A stretch of DNA of 64,000 nt. Source: Hamadaea sp. GTDB lineage: Bacteria; Actinomycetota; Actinomycetes; Mycobacteriales; Micromonosporaceae. The notes under the pieces are model-generated. The model had not been told where the DNA came from. It saw nothing but the letters and a program-made list of their open reading frames with translations, and ran no database searches. The stretch is taken from contig NZ_JABFVK010000059.1 in NCBI RefSeq assembly GCF_013362815.1, forward strand, positions 1 to 64,000, in the 5' to 3' direction. The translations under genes and the position numbers were made by a program. The stretch's first letter is position 1; the number at the start of each line of letters is the position of its first letter. This document shows positions 1 through 7,845 of this stretch, piece after piece.

Positions 1-98
1 GCGAGGATGACGACGCCGAGCCCGGCCGAGGCCCCGGCGTCCAGTCGCAACGCGAAACGCAGAAGATTCATGCGCCTACTGTCGCGGCCCGACGTCAT
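1..98 (-). CDS. Membrane protein, 3' part outside window
   Basis: Only the first 32 codons lie in the window. A strong GGAGGT sits 10 nt before the ATG at 98, which fixes the start; a second in-frame ATG at 71 follows. The visible peptide is a short basic stretch (TSGRDSRR) followed by a hydrophobic Gly/Ala/Val/Leu-rich segment that looks like a first transmembrane helix. It is the last visible member of the leftward run behind the two TIR genes, 34 nt after the stop of the preceding membrane gene, so co-transcription is plausible. No family can be assigned from this fragment. Confidence 0.6.
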   Translation of the reverse strand, partial: MTSGRDSRRMNLLRFALRLDAGASAGLGVVIL

Positions 99-132
99 GA
101 CGTCGATTACCTCCCAGGTAATGCGGTCTCCC

Positions 133-741
133 TCAGGGACAGCGGTCGGCCAGGGCACCGAGGTCGTCGAGCAGTTTGGCCGCCATCGCCCCGGTCGGCT
201 GCCGCGTCGAGGCGTTCAACGACGCCCGGCATCGCTCGATTTCGCCCCGCGCCTCGCTGGCGACGGGCACTCCGCCGCGCGAAACGAGCCCCTCCCAGAC
301 CCCGACCCAGTCCGACGCGGCCGCCAGCGCCTGGGGATGGAGAGACATGGCGAACGGGCCGACGCCGTCGGAGTAAAGCCAGACTTGGCCGATCATACGA
401 GCGGTCGCGGGATAGAGTCTGCCGAGGCCATGGCCCTTGGACGGGCCGGCGTCGAGGCTGCCCAGCATGCGTTGCAGCTTGGCCGTGCATTGCGTCAGCT
501 GAGCGCTGAGCGCCGCGTTGGCTTCCCGCCGCTGAGCCCCGTCCAGCACGCTCGCCAGCACTGCGGACAGTGCCACGACGCCGAAGCAGAACCCGACCAT
601 GCCCGATAGGAGGTTCACCAGGATCGGGTGGCGCGACAGCAGCTCCAGATGGCACAGCTCGAGGTAGACGCTCAGCGCGAGCAGCAGCGTGCCCAGGGTC
701 ACCAGGGTGATAAGAACCGAGCGGGGAAGCCTCACCGACAT
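133..741 (-). CDS. Two-helix membrane protein of the TIR operon
   Basis: This is a 202-aa protein of unknown family. Residues about 8-28 and 41-65 are strongly hydrophobic, giving two N-terminal membrane helices; the remaining 135 residues are soluble, mostly helical, and rich in Ala, Arg and Leu. GAGGAG a few nt before the ATG at 741 supports this start over an in-frame GTG at 747. The gene begins 31 nt after the stop of the second TIR gene and has the same direction, so it is probably in one operon with the TIR proteins. A membrane-located partner or effector for the TIR/NACHT pair is possible, but this is inference from context only. Confidence 0.7.
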   Translation of the reverse strand: MSVRLPRSVLITLVTLGTLLLALSVYLELCHLELLSRHPILVNLLSGMVGFCFGVVALSAVLASVLDGAQRREANAALSAQLTQCTAKLQRMLGSLDAGPSKGHGLGRLYPATARMIGQVWLYSDGVGPFAMSLHPQALAAASDWVGVWEGLVSRGGVPVASEARGEIERCRASLNASTRQPTGAMAAKLLDDLGALADRCP

Positions 742-772
742 CAACACTCCTCAATTCGCGGTTCGAAGCCGA

Positions 773-1285
773 TCAGGTGAGCGCCGGCCGGAGCAGCTGC
801 CCGAGCCGAACCGCGAGGGCCTCCATCACTACGGCATAGCTCTCGTCGTACGCCTTGAGCATCCGCAGCGCCCGCAAGCCGTTCTCGGCGTACTGGGGAT
901 CGTCGACGACCTCCAGCGCGGCCTCGGTTTCCGCGGCGTGCTCACCGGTGCCGAAGGCGGTCCACAGCACTGGGAGCACTGCCACTTCGCGCTGGTGGAA
1001 CACGGCGTATTCGGCGGGCAGACGCCGAAAGTAGACCGGCGAGTACAACGGCACGAAGACTCGGGCACTGTCCATCGCGCGCCGCCGGGCGTCGTCCAGA
1101 TCGACGCCGTCGGGCAGGTCCAGATCGAGGAAGCCCCGAACCGGCCGGCGACCGCCCGTCAGCACACCCAGAAGCCGGCACAAGTCGGCGTAGAACGGCG
1201 CGACGCCGTGACTGGGCCAGGGGGAACGCGTGTCCGCGTTGGACGGTACCGGCGACGCATAACTGACGAAGAACGGCGTGGTCAC
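773..1285 (-). CDS. TIR-like protein 2 (FxsC-type), degenerate active-site region
   Basis: This 170-aa protein consists of one TIR-like domain. The first strand carries FFVSYAS (residues 5-11) and the central part carries FVPLYSPVYFR (about 77-87), the same core seen in FxsC-type TIR proteins and in the preceding gene. TIR NADases typically have a W-C-x-x-E motif after this strand. Here W and C are absent and the region is two residues shorter, but a glutamate aligns (E92). The GTG start overlaps the TGA of the first TIR gene by four bases, so the two are translationally coupled. It may be a regulatory or non-catalytic partner; that role is inferred, while the TIR fold call rests on the motifs. 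Confidence 0.75.
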   Translation of the reverse strand: MTTPFFVSYASPVPSNADTRSPWPSHGVAPFYADLCRLLGVLTGGRRPVRGFLDLDLPDGVDLDDARRRAMDSARVFVPLYSPVYFRRLPAEYAVFHQREVAVLPVLWTAFGTGEHAAETEAALEVVDDPQYAENGLRALRMLKAYDESYAVVMEALAVRLGQLLRPALT

Positions 1286-1935
1286 CGGTCGCCCCCGAAG
1301 CTCCGGGCCAGCCCTTCGGTGCTTCGCAGTACCTCCGGCTCCACGTGCGACGCCGAAGCCTGCTGCCGGATTCGCAGCGCCAGCTTCCAGACGACCGCGT
1401 GGTAGACATCGGCCTGATGGGTATGGAGGAGGCCGAGCAGCCCGTTCTCGCGATATCGAGCCGCGTAGTCCCCTGGCAGCCCGGTCGGCACAAACGCGCT
1501 GACCCGGCTCACCGGTTCGGGGACGTCACCTACGCGGGGGGTCCACAGGACCGGCACGATGTTCGTGTCGTGGCCGGCCGCTCCGGCATAATGGGGCTGC
1601 ACCCGACGCCGAGCGAACGCATTCCATTCCATCGCGCACCACTGACTTCGGAAGTACGCCGGAGACAACAGCGCGACGAAGACCTGACAACGGCCGACCG
1701 CCGACAAGATGGCGTCGTCCCACCGCCCGCCGCCCTCCAGCGACGCGTCCATGAACCCGGGCTCCTGTCCTGCTTGCGGCGCGACGAGTTCGGCCACCTG
1801 CTCGCTCAGGTCGAAGAAGAGGTTGCGGACGTGCTCCGGGCGGTCGCGCCGGGTGTCACCGAGGACCGGTCGCGGTCGTGCGTAGCTCAGATAGAAGACC
1901 GGGGCGCTGGAGTCGACGTCGAATTCGGCGGTCAC
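1282..1935 (-). CDS. TIR-like protein 1 (FxsC-type) with intact WCxxE
   Basis: This is a 217-aa TIR-domain protein. FYLSYAR (residues 14-20) forms the first strand, PGFMD (59-63) and CQVFVALLSPAYFR (83-96) mark the middle, and SQWCAMEW (97-104) holds the W-C-x-x-E signature, with E103 as the likely NADase glutamate. The IVPVLW strand follows. This order matches the TIR-like FxsC proteins of actinomycetes. The GTG at 1935 is chosen because TAGACT lies 8 nt upstream, a leaderless arrangement; an ATG at 1974 would add 13 residues and run into the promoter of the divergent NACHT gene. TIR domains of this type cleave NAD or act as adaptors; neither activity is shown here. Confidence 0.8.
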   Translation of the reverse strand: MTAEFDVDSSAPVFYLSYARPRPVLGDTRRDRPEHVRNLFFDLSEQVAELVAPQAGQEPGFMDASLEGGGRWDDAILSAVGRCQVFVALLSPAYFRSQWCAMEWNAFARRRVQPHYAGAAGHDTNIVPVLWTPRVGDVPEPVSRVSAFVPTGLPGDYAARYRENGLLGLLHTHQADVYHAVVWKLALRIRQQASASHVEPEVLRSTEGLARSFGGDR

Positions 1936-2000
1936 CCTGAGTGAGTCTACTGTCCCGATGCTGACGGTCGTCATTGGACGAAGTGGCTATCGTCGCCTCC
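1936..2000. promoter_or_regulatory. Divergent TIR / NACHT promoter region
   Basis: The 65 bp between the two start codons hold two outward -10-like boxes: TAGACT at 1944-1949 (minus strand), 8 nt before the GTG of the TIR gene, and TATCGT at 1988-1993, 7 nt before the ATG of the NACHT gene. Neither gene has a Shine-Dalgarno sequence, so both messages are probably leaderless. No convincing -35 is seen on either side. Confidence 0.5.
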
Positions 2001-5000
2001 ATGCGTTACGACTCGGCGCTGTCCTACGCCGGCGCCCTGCGGATCCTCGGACACTACGAGCACAAGAGCATCGAGCGGCTCAGCAAGGCGCTCGGCGGGC
2101 TCGCCCTGACCGCCGGGGCGGCCCTCGCCTTGTCGTCCGGTGCCGCAGCGGTCCCGGCCGCCGTGGTGCTGGCCGCAGTGTGGGGCTGGATCGACCAGAA
2201 GAACGAGGCGATGGATCTGTTGCGGTCCGTGTCCCGTGCTGTCCAGGGCCGGATTCACGGGACTCGGGGACCAGAACGCCACCACCTCGTGATCGCCGCG
2301 CATACTGTGCTCGCGGTGTCCGCGTATTTCGAGGTGCTGCAGGAGGAGTTGGGCGACCGGAACTCCGCACTCGTCGCGCTCACAGCTAAGGACCGGCTCC
2401 GGCTCGTAGGGGGCCGCGGCGCAGCTGGAGCCTTCGACGCGTTGTACGAGGTCGCCGTGCCCGCGCCCTCCGCCGCCCGCGGCTTCGCGGCGAACCTCAG
2501 CGAACTCACCAATTGGTACTTCTTTCTGACCATCCGGACGCAGACCTTCCTCGATGGGCTGGCCGGCCAGGTAGAGGTGGACACCTCCGTCGTCGATCGA
2601 GCGGTCGCCCGCTACCGCTCGCGCTACCTCGAATTGGCCGCGACGGTACCCGAATTCCGGATCTGGGCGATGCTCACCGAGACCGCCGCCATCAACAGCC
2701 GCCTAGACGATGTGCAGGACCGGCTGCAGGGCCTGGTACGCGTCGAGCGGCTGCTGACCGAACTCGCCCCGGCGAAGGCGGCGTACGGGCCACTGGCCGA
2801 GGCGGTGCATCGGCTCAACCAGGGAGTGCTGCGAGAGCCGATCGTTCCTGACCACGCCGAGCGGTATCACACAGCAGTTGCCTTCCCGACCGTCGAGGAC
2901 GCCTTCATCGACCCGCGCTATCGGCTGATACCACCGGACGCCGACGCCCGCCCGGCCGACGAGACCTGGTGGCGGCAACAGCCCGTCCGATCGAACCTCG
3001 ACCTTCTGCTCACCACCTATGTGACCTCGGCGGACGGCGCGCAGGCTCCGATGTTGCTCCTGGGCCACCCCGGCGCGGGGAAGTCCCTGCTCACCAAGGT
3101 GCTGGCCGGGCGGTTCCCGCCACAGGCGTACACGATCGTGCGGGTGTCGCTGCGCGCCGTCAACGCCAACCTCCGGGTACACGATCAGATTCAGGAGGCG
3201 CTCGACCTCGGCACGCACGGGCGGGTGAGCTGGTCCCGGCTCAGCGACGAAGCCGCCGCCACGATTCGCGTCGTGCTGCTGGACGGGCTGGACGAGCTCC
3301 TCCAGGCCACCACAGACAATCGCAGCGGCTATCTGCACGACGTCGCCGAGTTCCAACGCCGCGAGGCCGATCTCGGGCACCCGGTGTTCGTCATCGTCAC
3401 TTCGCGCACTCTCGTGGCCGACCGGGTGAACCTGCCGCCCGGCACCGTCGTGGTCAAACTCGAAGACTTCGACGGCGATCAGATCGTGGCGTGGCTGGAC
3501 CGATGGCGGCGGGCCAATGCACCCGGCATCACCGCCGGCGACGTCCGGGACGTCGCCGCCGCGGATGTGCTGACGCAGCCGGAGCTGGCCCGGCAGCCAC
3601 TGTTGCTGTTGATGCTAACCCTGTACTCGGCGGATCCGACGGCGATACCGCTGGACGCGGACTTGTCGGCTGCCCGGCTCTATCGGCGGCTGTTCGACAA
3701 CTTCATCCGCCGGGAATTGTCGAAGACGAAGGGACGGGCCCGCGTCGAAGCCGACGACGAGCGGATCGCCGAGCAACTGCAACGGCTGGCGTTGGCCGCG
3801 TTCGCGATGTTCAATCGCGGTCGGCAGAACGTCAGCGATCTCGAACTGGCCTCGGACACGATCGGGCTACGCCTCGCCGACGGCCAGACCGAGCGGCCGG
3901 AGGAAATCGCCTTCCGGATCGTCGGGCGGTTCTTGTTCGTCCACGCCGACCAGGCCCGCACCGCCCCGGGAGTGCCCGCCCAGCGGGCCTACCAATTCCT
4001 GCACGCCACCTTCGGCGAGTACCTGATCGCTCACCGGACGATGGAACTGGTCGAGGACTTGGTCCTCACCTCCGGGCGTGGCTCGAAACGGGAGCCGGAC
4101 GACGGCGAGCTGTCCACGATGCTCGCCCATCACCCACTCGCGACTCGTGGGTCGATCCTCGATTTCGCGGCGGACATCTTCGGCGAGTATCCGGCCGACC
4201 AGCAGGACCGGACCCTGCGTACGCTCGAGAATCTGTTCCTCCGGGTGCGGCAGCGCTCCGGGACGCCCTTGTATCCCGAGTACCGCCCGACGCCGGCCGA
4301 CCAGGTACGCCGGCTGGCCGCGTACACGGCGAACCTCCTGATGCTTCGGGTCGCCCTGCCAAGTCCTGCGACGCCTTTCCTCGACCTGGCGAACCTGTGG
4401 CCCGCCGACGAGGCGATGACGAACTGGCGATCGATCGTCAAACTCTGGGAGGCGGGGCTCGACGAGTCCGGTTTGACCGCGATCCTCGGCCTGATCAGCC
4501 GGGCAGGCACGCAGATCCGGCCGGTCTACTACTTCCGGAATGTCCTTGCTCATGACGTGGACCTCCGGCTCGCGCGGCTGATCGGCGACGCGCAAGCCGA
4601 AACGCGACTGCGGTACGGCCACGCCGTCGAAGGCAAGGTGTACTACCTACCGGGCGACCCCTGGGACGAGTCCACGATCAGCGCCTTGATTCCCGATCTC
4701 GTCGGAACCCGTTTGTCAGTCGACGTCCCAGAGCTGCCGACGCCCACGAGTGACGTGCCCGGCGACCAGCTCTCGACCGCCGTCGAGCTGGTGAAGCGGG
4801 TCCTCGTCACACGCGTCGATGATCTCTCCCGGCACGATGTGCGGGACTATGTCGAGTGGCTGGGGCAAGCGCGTCGGTACACCGCGATCGACCCGGTCGC
4901 GCTGGCGTTGGCTGTGGGCATACATCCGGATCTGCTCGACGAGGTGGCATGGCTTTGGGATCTCGATCTGTACTACGACGACCACTTACGTCTCCTCCTG

Positions 5001-5132
5001 CACGCGTTCGCCCTGACCGACGACCATTCGCGGCTGGCAGAACTTGCCTCCAGCCTGGGCGGGAGAAAGCGACTCGGTCTGGAGACCGCCAGGCTCATCA
5101 TCCAGGCGATCAAAGCCCTCCATGATTGGTGA
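2001..5132 (+). CDS. NACHT-domain STAND NTPase
   Basis: This 1043-aa protein has the layout of a bacterial NACHT protein. An N-terminal helical region of about 290 residues (opening with SYAGALRILG, which resembles the NACHT N-terminal helical domains of streptomycete proteins) contains an Ala/Gly-rich hydrophobic stretch near 32-62 that could touch membrane. The NTPase has Walker A GHPGAGKS (355-362) and Walker B LLDGLDEL with D428; the D-G-L-D-E form is typical of NACHT. A winged-helix/C-terminal part of about 450 residues follows without obvious LRR or TPR repeats, and is the likely sensor. The ATG at 2001 has TATCGT 7 nt upstream; a TTG at 1974 is rejected. bNACHT proteins are known phage-defence sensors; its pairing with TIR genes suggests the same. 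Confidence 0.85.
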   Translation: MRYDSALSYAGALRILGHYEHKSIERLSKALGGLALTAGAALALSSGAAAVPAAVVLAAVWGWIDQKNEAMDLLRSVSRAVQGRIHGTRGPERHHLVIAAHTVLAVSAYFEVLQEELGDRNSALVALTAKDRLRLVGGRGAAGAFDALYEVAVPAPSAARGFAANLSELTNWYFFLTIRTQTFLDGLAGQVEVDTSVVDRAVARYRSRYLELAATVPEFRIWAMLTETAAINSRLDDVQDRLQGLVRVERLLTELAPAKAAYGPLAEAVHRLNQGVLREPIVPDHAERYHTAVAFPTVEDAFIDPRYRLIPPDADARPADETWWRQQPVRSNLDLLLTTYVTSADGAQAPMLLLGHPGAGKSLLTKVLAGRFPPQAYTIVRVSLRAVNANLRVHDQIQEALDLGTHGRVSWSRLSDEAAATIRVVLLDGLDELLQATTDNRSGYLHDVAEFQRREADLGHPVFVIVTSRTLVADRVNLPPGTVVVKLEDFDGDQIVAWLDRWRRANAPGITAGDVRDVAAADVLTQPELARQPLLLLMLTLYSADPTAIPLDADLSAARLYRRLFDNFIRRELSKTKGRARVEADDERIAEQLQRLALAAFAMFNRGRQNVSDLELASDTIGLRLADGQTERPEEIAFRIVGRFLFVHADQARTAPGVPAQRAYQFLHATFGEYLIAHRTMELVEDLVLTSGRGSKREPDDGELSTMLAHHPLATRGSILDFAADIFGEYPADQQDRTLRTLENLFLRVRQRSGTPLYPEYRPTPADQVRRLAAYTANLLMLRVALPSPATPFLDLANLWPADEAMTNWRSIVKLWEAGLDESGLTAILGLISRAGTQIRPVYYFRNVLAHDVDLRLARLIGDAQAETRLRYGHAVEGKVYYLPGDPWDESTISALIPDLVGTRLSVDVPELPTPTSDVPGDQLSTAVELVKRVLVTRVDDLSRHDVRDYVEWLGQARRYTAIDPVALALAVGIHPDLLDEVAWLWDLDLYYDDHLRLLLHAFALTDDHSRLAELASSLGGRKRLGLETARLIIQAIKALHDW

Positions 5133-6177
5133 GGATCATCGGGGAGGAGCCGGGGAGTTTCGTGACGTAGTCCGCCCCCATCAGTTGTGACGGTGTCCGG
5201 GCACCGCTTTCGGCGTATCCGTCGGAAAGGAGCTGGACCACGATGGGCAGTGAGCCGGTGACGGTGAGGTCGTAGCCGTTGGCCGTGGTGATGCGGGCGA
5301 CGCGGCGCTCGCCGGGTGTGATCGCCTCGCCCCAGACGTGCATCGGGCGTTTCGCGCGGGTCTCGGGCGTCGGGCCGGGACGCTTGCCCGCGCGGGACTG
5401 GAGGAAGCGTTGCACCGCACCGAGTCGCAGGACGGGCCGCGCGAACTCGGTGAAGCGCAGCGCGCGGACCTGGCGGGGCGAGGTGGGCAGATAGACCTCG
5501 ATGTCGGGGATGCCGGTCGTGCGGTACGCGCTGGCGACGTCGCCCCACGGGATGGCGACCGCGAGCTTCTCCCCCTGGCCGAAGTCGATGGTGCGGGTGA
5601 GGCTGCCCATCGGCACCCTGGTCAACCGGCCACCGCGGCGTACCCGGGTGCCACCGACCGCGCCCTCCACAGTGGTCTTCGCGGTCCCCGGTGACAACGC
5701 CGAACGGGTGTCGAAGCCGAGCCGGAGCTGCGTCGCGTCCGGCAGTTCGGCGGCGAGCGTGGCGGCGACGCAATCGGTCGGGATGACGTCGAAGCCAACC
5801 GCCGGGCACACCACGATCCCGGCCTGTTTGGCCTGCTCGTCGAGCGCGTACGCGTGTTCCAGGACGTCGATCTCGCCCGTGATGTCGAGGTAGTGCGCCT
5901 TCGCGCGCAGGCACGCGGCCAGCATCGGCTTCGCCGTACGCGAGAACGGGCCGGCACAGTGCAGCACGACCTTGACGCCGCGCAGGCCGTCGTCGAGCCG
6001 GGCCGGATCGTCGAGCGGGAACGAGCGCATTTCGAGGCCGAGTTCCTCCGCGAACGGCTTGAGCCTGGCCTCGTCGCGTCCCGCGAGGATCGGGCGCAGC
6101 CCGCGGGACTTCGCCTCCCGGGCGATCAGCTCACCCGTGTACCCGTACGCGCCGTAGAGCAGCCACTCGTCCGCCAT
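5110..6177 (-). CDS. Saccharopine dehydrogenase-like / trans-acting enoyl reductase family protein
   Basis: The 355-aa protein starts with a Rossmann nucleotide-binding motif (YGAYGYTGELIA, residues 8-19), then LAGRD and HCAGPF, the pattern of the saccharopine dehydrogenase NADP-binding domain. The family includes the mycobacterial trans-acting enoyl reductases that act with polyketide synthases, but no PKS is nearby, so the substrate is unknown. GGGAGG just before the ATG at 6177 fixes the start; an in-frame extension to 6435 would run through the 22-bp tandem repeat and is rejected. Its last 23 nt overlap the end of the NACHT gene tail to tail, so it is outside the NACHT/TIR unit in transcription. 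Confidence 0.85.
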   Translation of the reverse strand: MADEWLLYGAYGYTGELIAREAKSRGLRPILAGRDEARLKPFAEELGLEMRSFPLDDPARLDDGLRGVKVVLHCAGPFSRTAKPMLAACLRAKAHYLDITGEIDVLEHAYALDEQAKQAGIVVCPAVGFDVIPTDCVAATLAAELPDATQLRLGFDTRSALSPGTAKTTVEGAVGGTRVRRGGRLTRVPMGSLTRTIDFGQGEKLAVAIPWGDVASAYRTTGIPDIEVYLPTSPRQVRALRFTEFARPVLRLGAVQRFLQSRAGKRPGPTPETRAKRPMHVWGEAITPGERRVARITTANGYDLTVTGSLPIVVQLLSDGYAESGARTPSQLMGADYVTKLPGSSPMILTNHGGL

Positions 6178-6192
6178 CGCGCCCCTCCCGTC

Positions 6193-6274
6193 GGTTGCTT
6201 TCCGCGCGCCCCCCGGTTGCTTTCCGCGCGCCCCCCGGTTGCTTTCCGCGCGCCCCCCGGTTGCTTTCCGCGCG
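6193..6274. repeat. 22-bp tandem repeat, 3.7 copies
   Basis: The unit begins GGTTGCTTTCCGCGCG followed by six C residues. Copies start at 6193, 6215, 6237 and 6259; the first three are identical and the last stops after 16 nt. The array lies 16-97 nt upstream of the reductase start, in a 209-bp gene-free gap (6178-6386). The period is not a multiple of three, so it is not coding. Copy number may vary between strains. Confidence 0.95.
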
Positions 6275-6386
6275 ATCATGAACTTTCGGCCATCATCGAC
6301 CGGCGTGTCGTGTCCACAGCGCCCTGATCGTTCCCCGAACGGACTGATCGGCAGCCTACGGGAGCGGGCGATGGGTGGCGAGGGGC

Positions 6387-7145
6387 TCAGGGCTGGCGGC
6401 GCGCGACGGTCAGCACCTGCGTCGGTGCGTTCCACGCGGCCGTCGTCAGCGGCTGCGGCTGTACGCGAGCCGGGGCGAGCAGCGAAAGCGCGTGCTGCGC
6501 CCGTTCGGCGGCGGCGTTGGCCTCCCGGCGTAGGCTGCGCGCCTGGTCGGCGGCGGCGACATAGGCGTCCCAGGCGTTGCGTTCGCGCTGGGCGACGGCC
6601 CGGTACGCCGTCTCGCGGGCTTGGCGTACGACCCGGCTCAGCTGGCGTTCCTGATCGGCGAGGGGGCGTTGGGCATCCCAGCCGTCGCGCCCGGCTACGG
6701 CGTCGCCGAGGGCCAGCGGGGAGATCTGACCGCGCAGGGCCGCCTCGGTGACGATGCGGCGCAGGTGGCGTACGCGGGTGGGCAGGTCCTCGTGCTCGTC
6801 CGTCTCAGTTGTGACGGCGGCCGCCAGCGTCAGGCGACGCCACCGCTCGTCGGCCGCGTCGAAGGCCCGTTCGGCCTGGTCCAGCTCCGCCTGCGCGGTG
6901 TGCCACAGCTCGCGCAGCCGGATCTCGCGGGCGGCGGCGCGGTCGGCCGCGACGGTCACCTCACCGGCGTACCGGGTGGACTCGACGGCCAAGGTGGACA
7001 GGCGCTCCCGCCGCAGCACCGTCGCCGTGCGCAGCCTCGCGGTGTCGCGCGTCCACCGCCGCACGCCCGGGACGATCAGCCAGCCGGTGGCGTAGACGGC
7101 GAAGAGGACGAGCAGAAACCACAGCGCAGCGACGTTCGGTACCAC
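6387..7145 (-). CDS. Membrane-anchored coiled-coil protein, unknown function
   Basis: This is a 252-aa protein with one N-terminal hydrophobic helix (WFLLVLFAVYATGWLIV, residues 9-25) and a long charged, Ala/Arg/Glu-rich body that is almost all predicted helix (about 40-230), consistent with a coiled-coil protein held at the membrane facing the cytoplasm. There is no signal-peptidase site. The start is a GTG with TAGGTT six nt upstream and no Shine-Dalgarno, so it is probably leaderless. I do not recognise the family. It is a single gene with the GNAT gene 75 nt upstream in the same direction. Confidence 0.7.
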   Translation of the reverse strand: MVPNVAALWFLLVLFAVYATGWLIVPGVRRWTRDTARLRTATVLRRERLSTLAVESTRYAGEVTVAADRAAAREIRLRELWHTAQAELDQAERAFDAADERWRRLTLAAAVTTETDEHEDLPTRVRHLRRIVTEAALRGQISPLALGDAVAGRDGWDAQRPLADQERQLSRVVRQARETAYRAVAQRERNAWDAYVAAADQARSLRREANAAAERAQHALSLLAPARVQPQPLTTAAWNAPTQVLTVARRQP

Positions 7146-7220
7146 GCGAATAACCTACAGCTTTCGCCGTGAATCCGCATCAGTTACGACAAGTCCGTAC
7201 GTCCACACTGGACCTTCGGC

Positions 7221-7754
7221 TCAGGTCAGCGGCTTGATGAGCAGCTCGAACTCCAGGTCGTCGCGCTTCGGCAGCCCGAAGCGCTCGTCGCCGTACGGGA
7301 ACGGGCTCGTCTTGCCGGTACGCGTGTAGCCCCGGCGGGCGTACCAGGCGATCAGTTCCTCCCGGACGGAGATGACGGTCATGTGCATCTCGCGTACGCC
7401 GAAATCCGTGCGCGCCACGCGTTCCGCCTCGTTGATGACCGCCTTGCCGACGCCGCCACCCTGCAGACCCGGGCGCACGGCGAACATCCCGAAATACGCG
7501 TAGTCGCCGCGGTTCTCGAGGTGGCAGCAGGCCACGAGGTCGCCGGGCCGATCGGCGACCGCGGCGACCAGCACGCGGCTGTCGTCGTCATCGAGGAGCC
7601 CGGCGACCTCGTCGGCGTCGGTACGCTGGCCGTCGAGGAAGTCCGCCTCCGTGGTCCACCCGGCCCGGCTGGCGTCACCCCGGTACGCCGACTCCACGAG
7701 CTCGACGAGGGCCGGCACGTCGGATTCGGCGGCGAAGCGGAAGACGAGATCCAT
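7221..7754 (-). CDS. GNAT-family N-acetyltransferase
   Basis: The 177-aa protein is a single GNAT domain of normal length. The acetyl-CoA binding motif A is FAVRPGLQGGGVGKAVI (residues 92-108), preceded by strand pair VACCHLENRGDYAYFGMF, and the C-terminal part contains IAWYARRGYTRTG typical of motif B. The acceptor cannot be told from sequence. The ATG at 7754 has TATGCT six nt upstream (leaderless type), which is why the longer 198-aa reading is not used. Confidence 0.85.
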   Translation of the reverse strand: MDLVFRFAAESDVPALVELVESAYRGDASRAGWTTEADFLDGQRTDADEVAGLLDDDDSRVLVAAVADRPGDLVACCHLENRGDYAYFGMFAVRPGLQGGGVGKAVINEAERVARTDFGVREMHMTVISVREELIAWYARRGYTRTGKTSPFPYGDERFGLPKRDDLEFELLIKPLT

Positions 7755-7780
7755 CCGCCCAGCATAGGGCGGCCGGTAAG

Positions 7781-7845
7781 GCACCAGATCAGGGTTCTGG
7801 GCCGAATCATGGGGCAAGATTCGACCCGGATCCGTGATCCAGCGC
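7781..7845. repeat. 65-bp palindromic element, copy A
   Basis: This segment matches the element at 28705-28769 in about 49 of 60 aligned positions. The inner arms (GGCCGAATC and GATTCGACC around a 9-nt loop) differ from perfect pairing at one base; the outer arms are decayed. It overlaps the 3' end of the ABC ATPase gene, whose last 12 codons lie inside it, so the element appears to have supplied the C-terminus and stop codon. Confidence 0.75.

Noticed and set aside
1974-2000. TTG start for the NACHT protein at 1974 and ATG 1974 for the TIR protein
   Set aside because: Both would occupy the shared promoter; ATG 2001 and GTG 1935 each have a TANNNT box at leaderless spacing.
1-5132. Complete FxsA/FxsB/FxsC RiPP system
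   Set aside because: No FxSxx-COOH peptide gene or radical SAM gene is in the window, only the FxsC-like TIR type.
6193-6274. CRISPR array
   Set aside because: Units are contiguous 22-mers without spacers and no cas gene is present.
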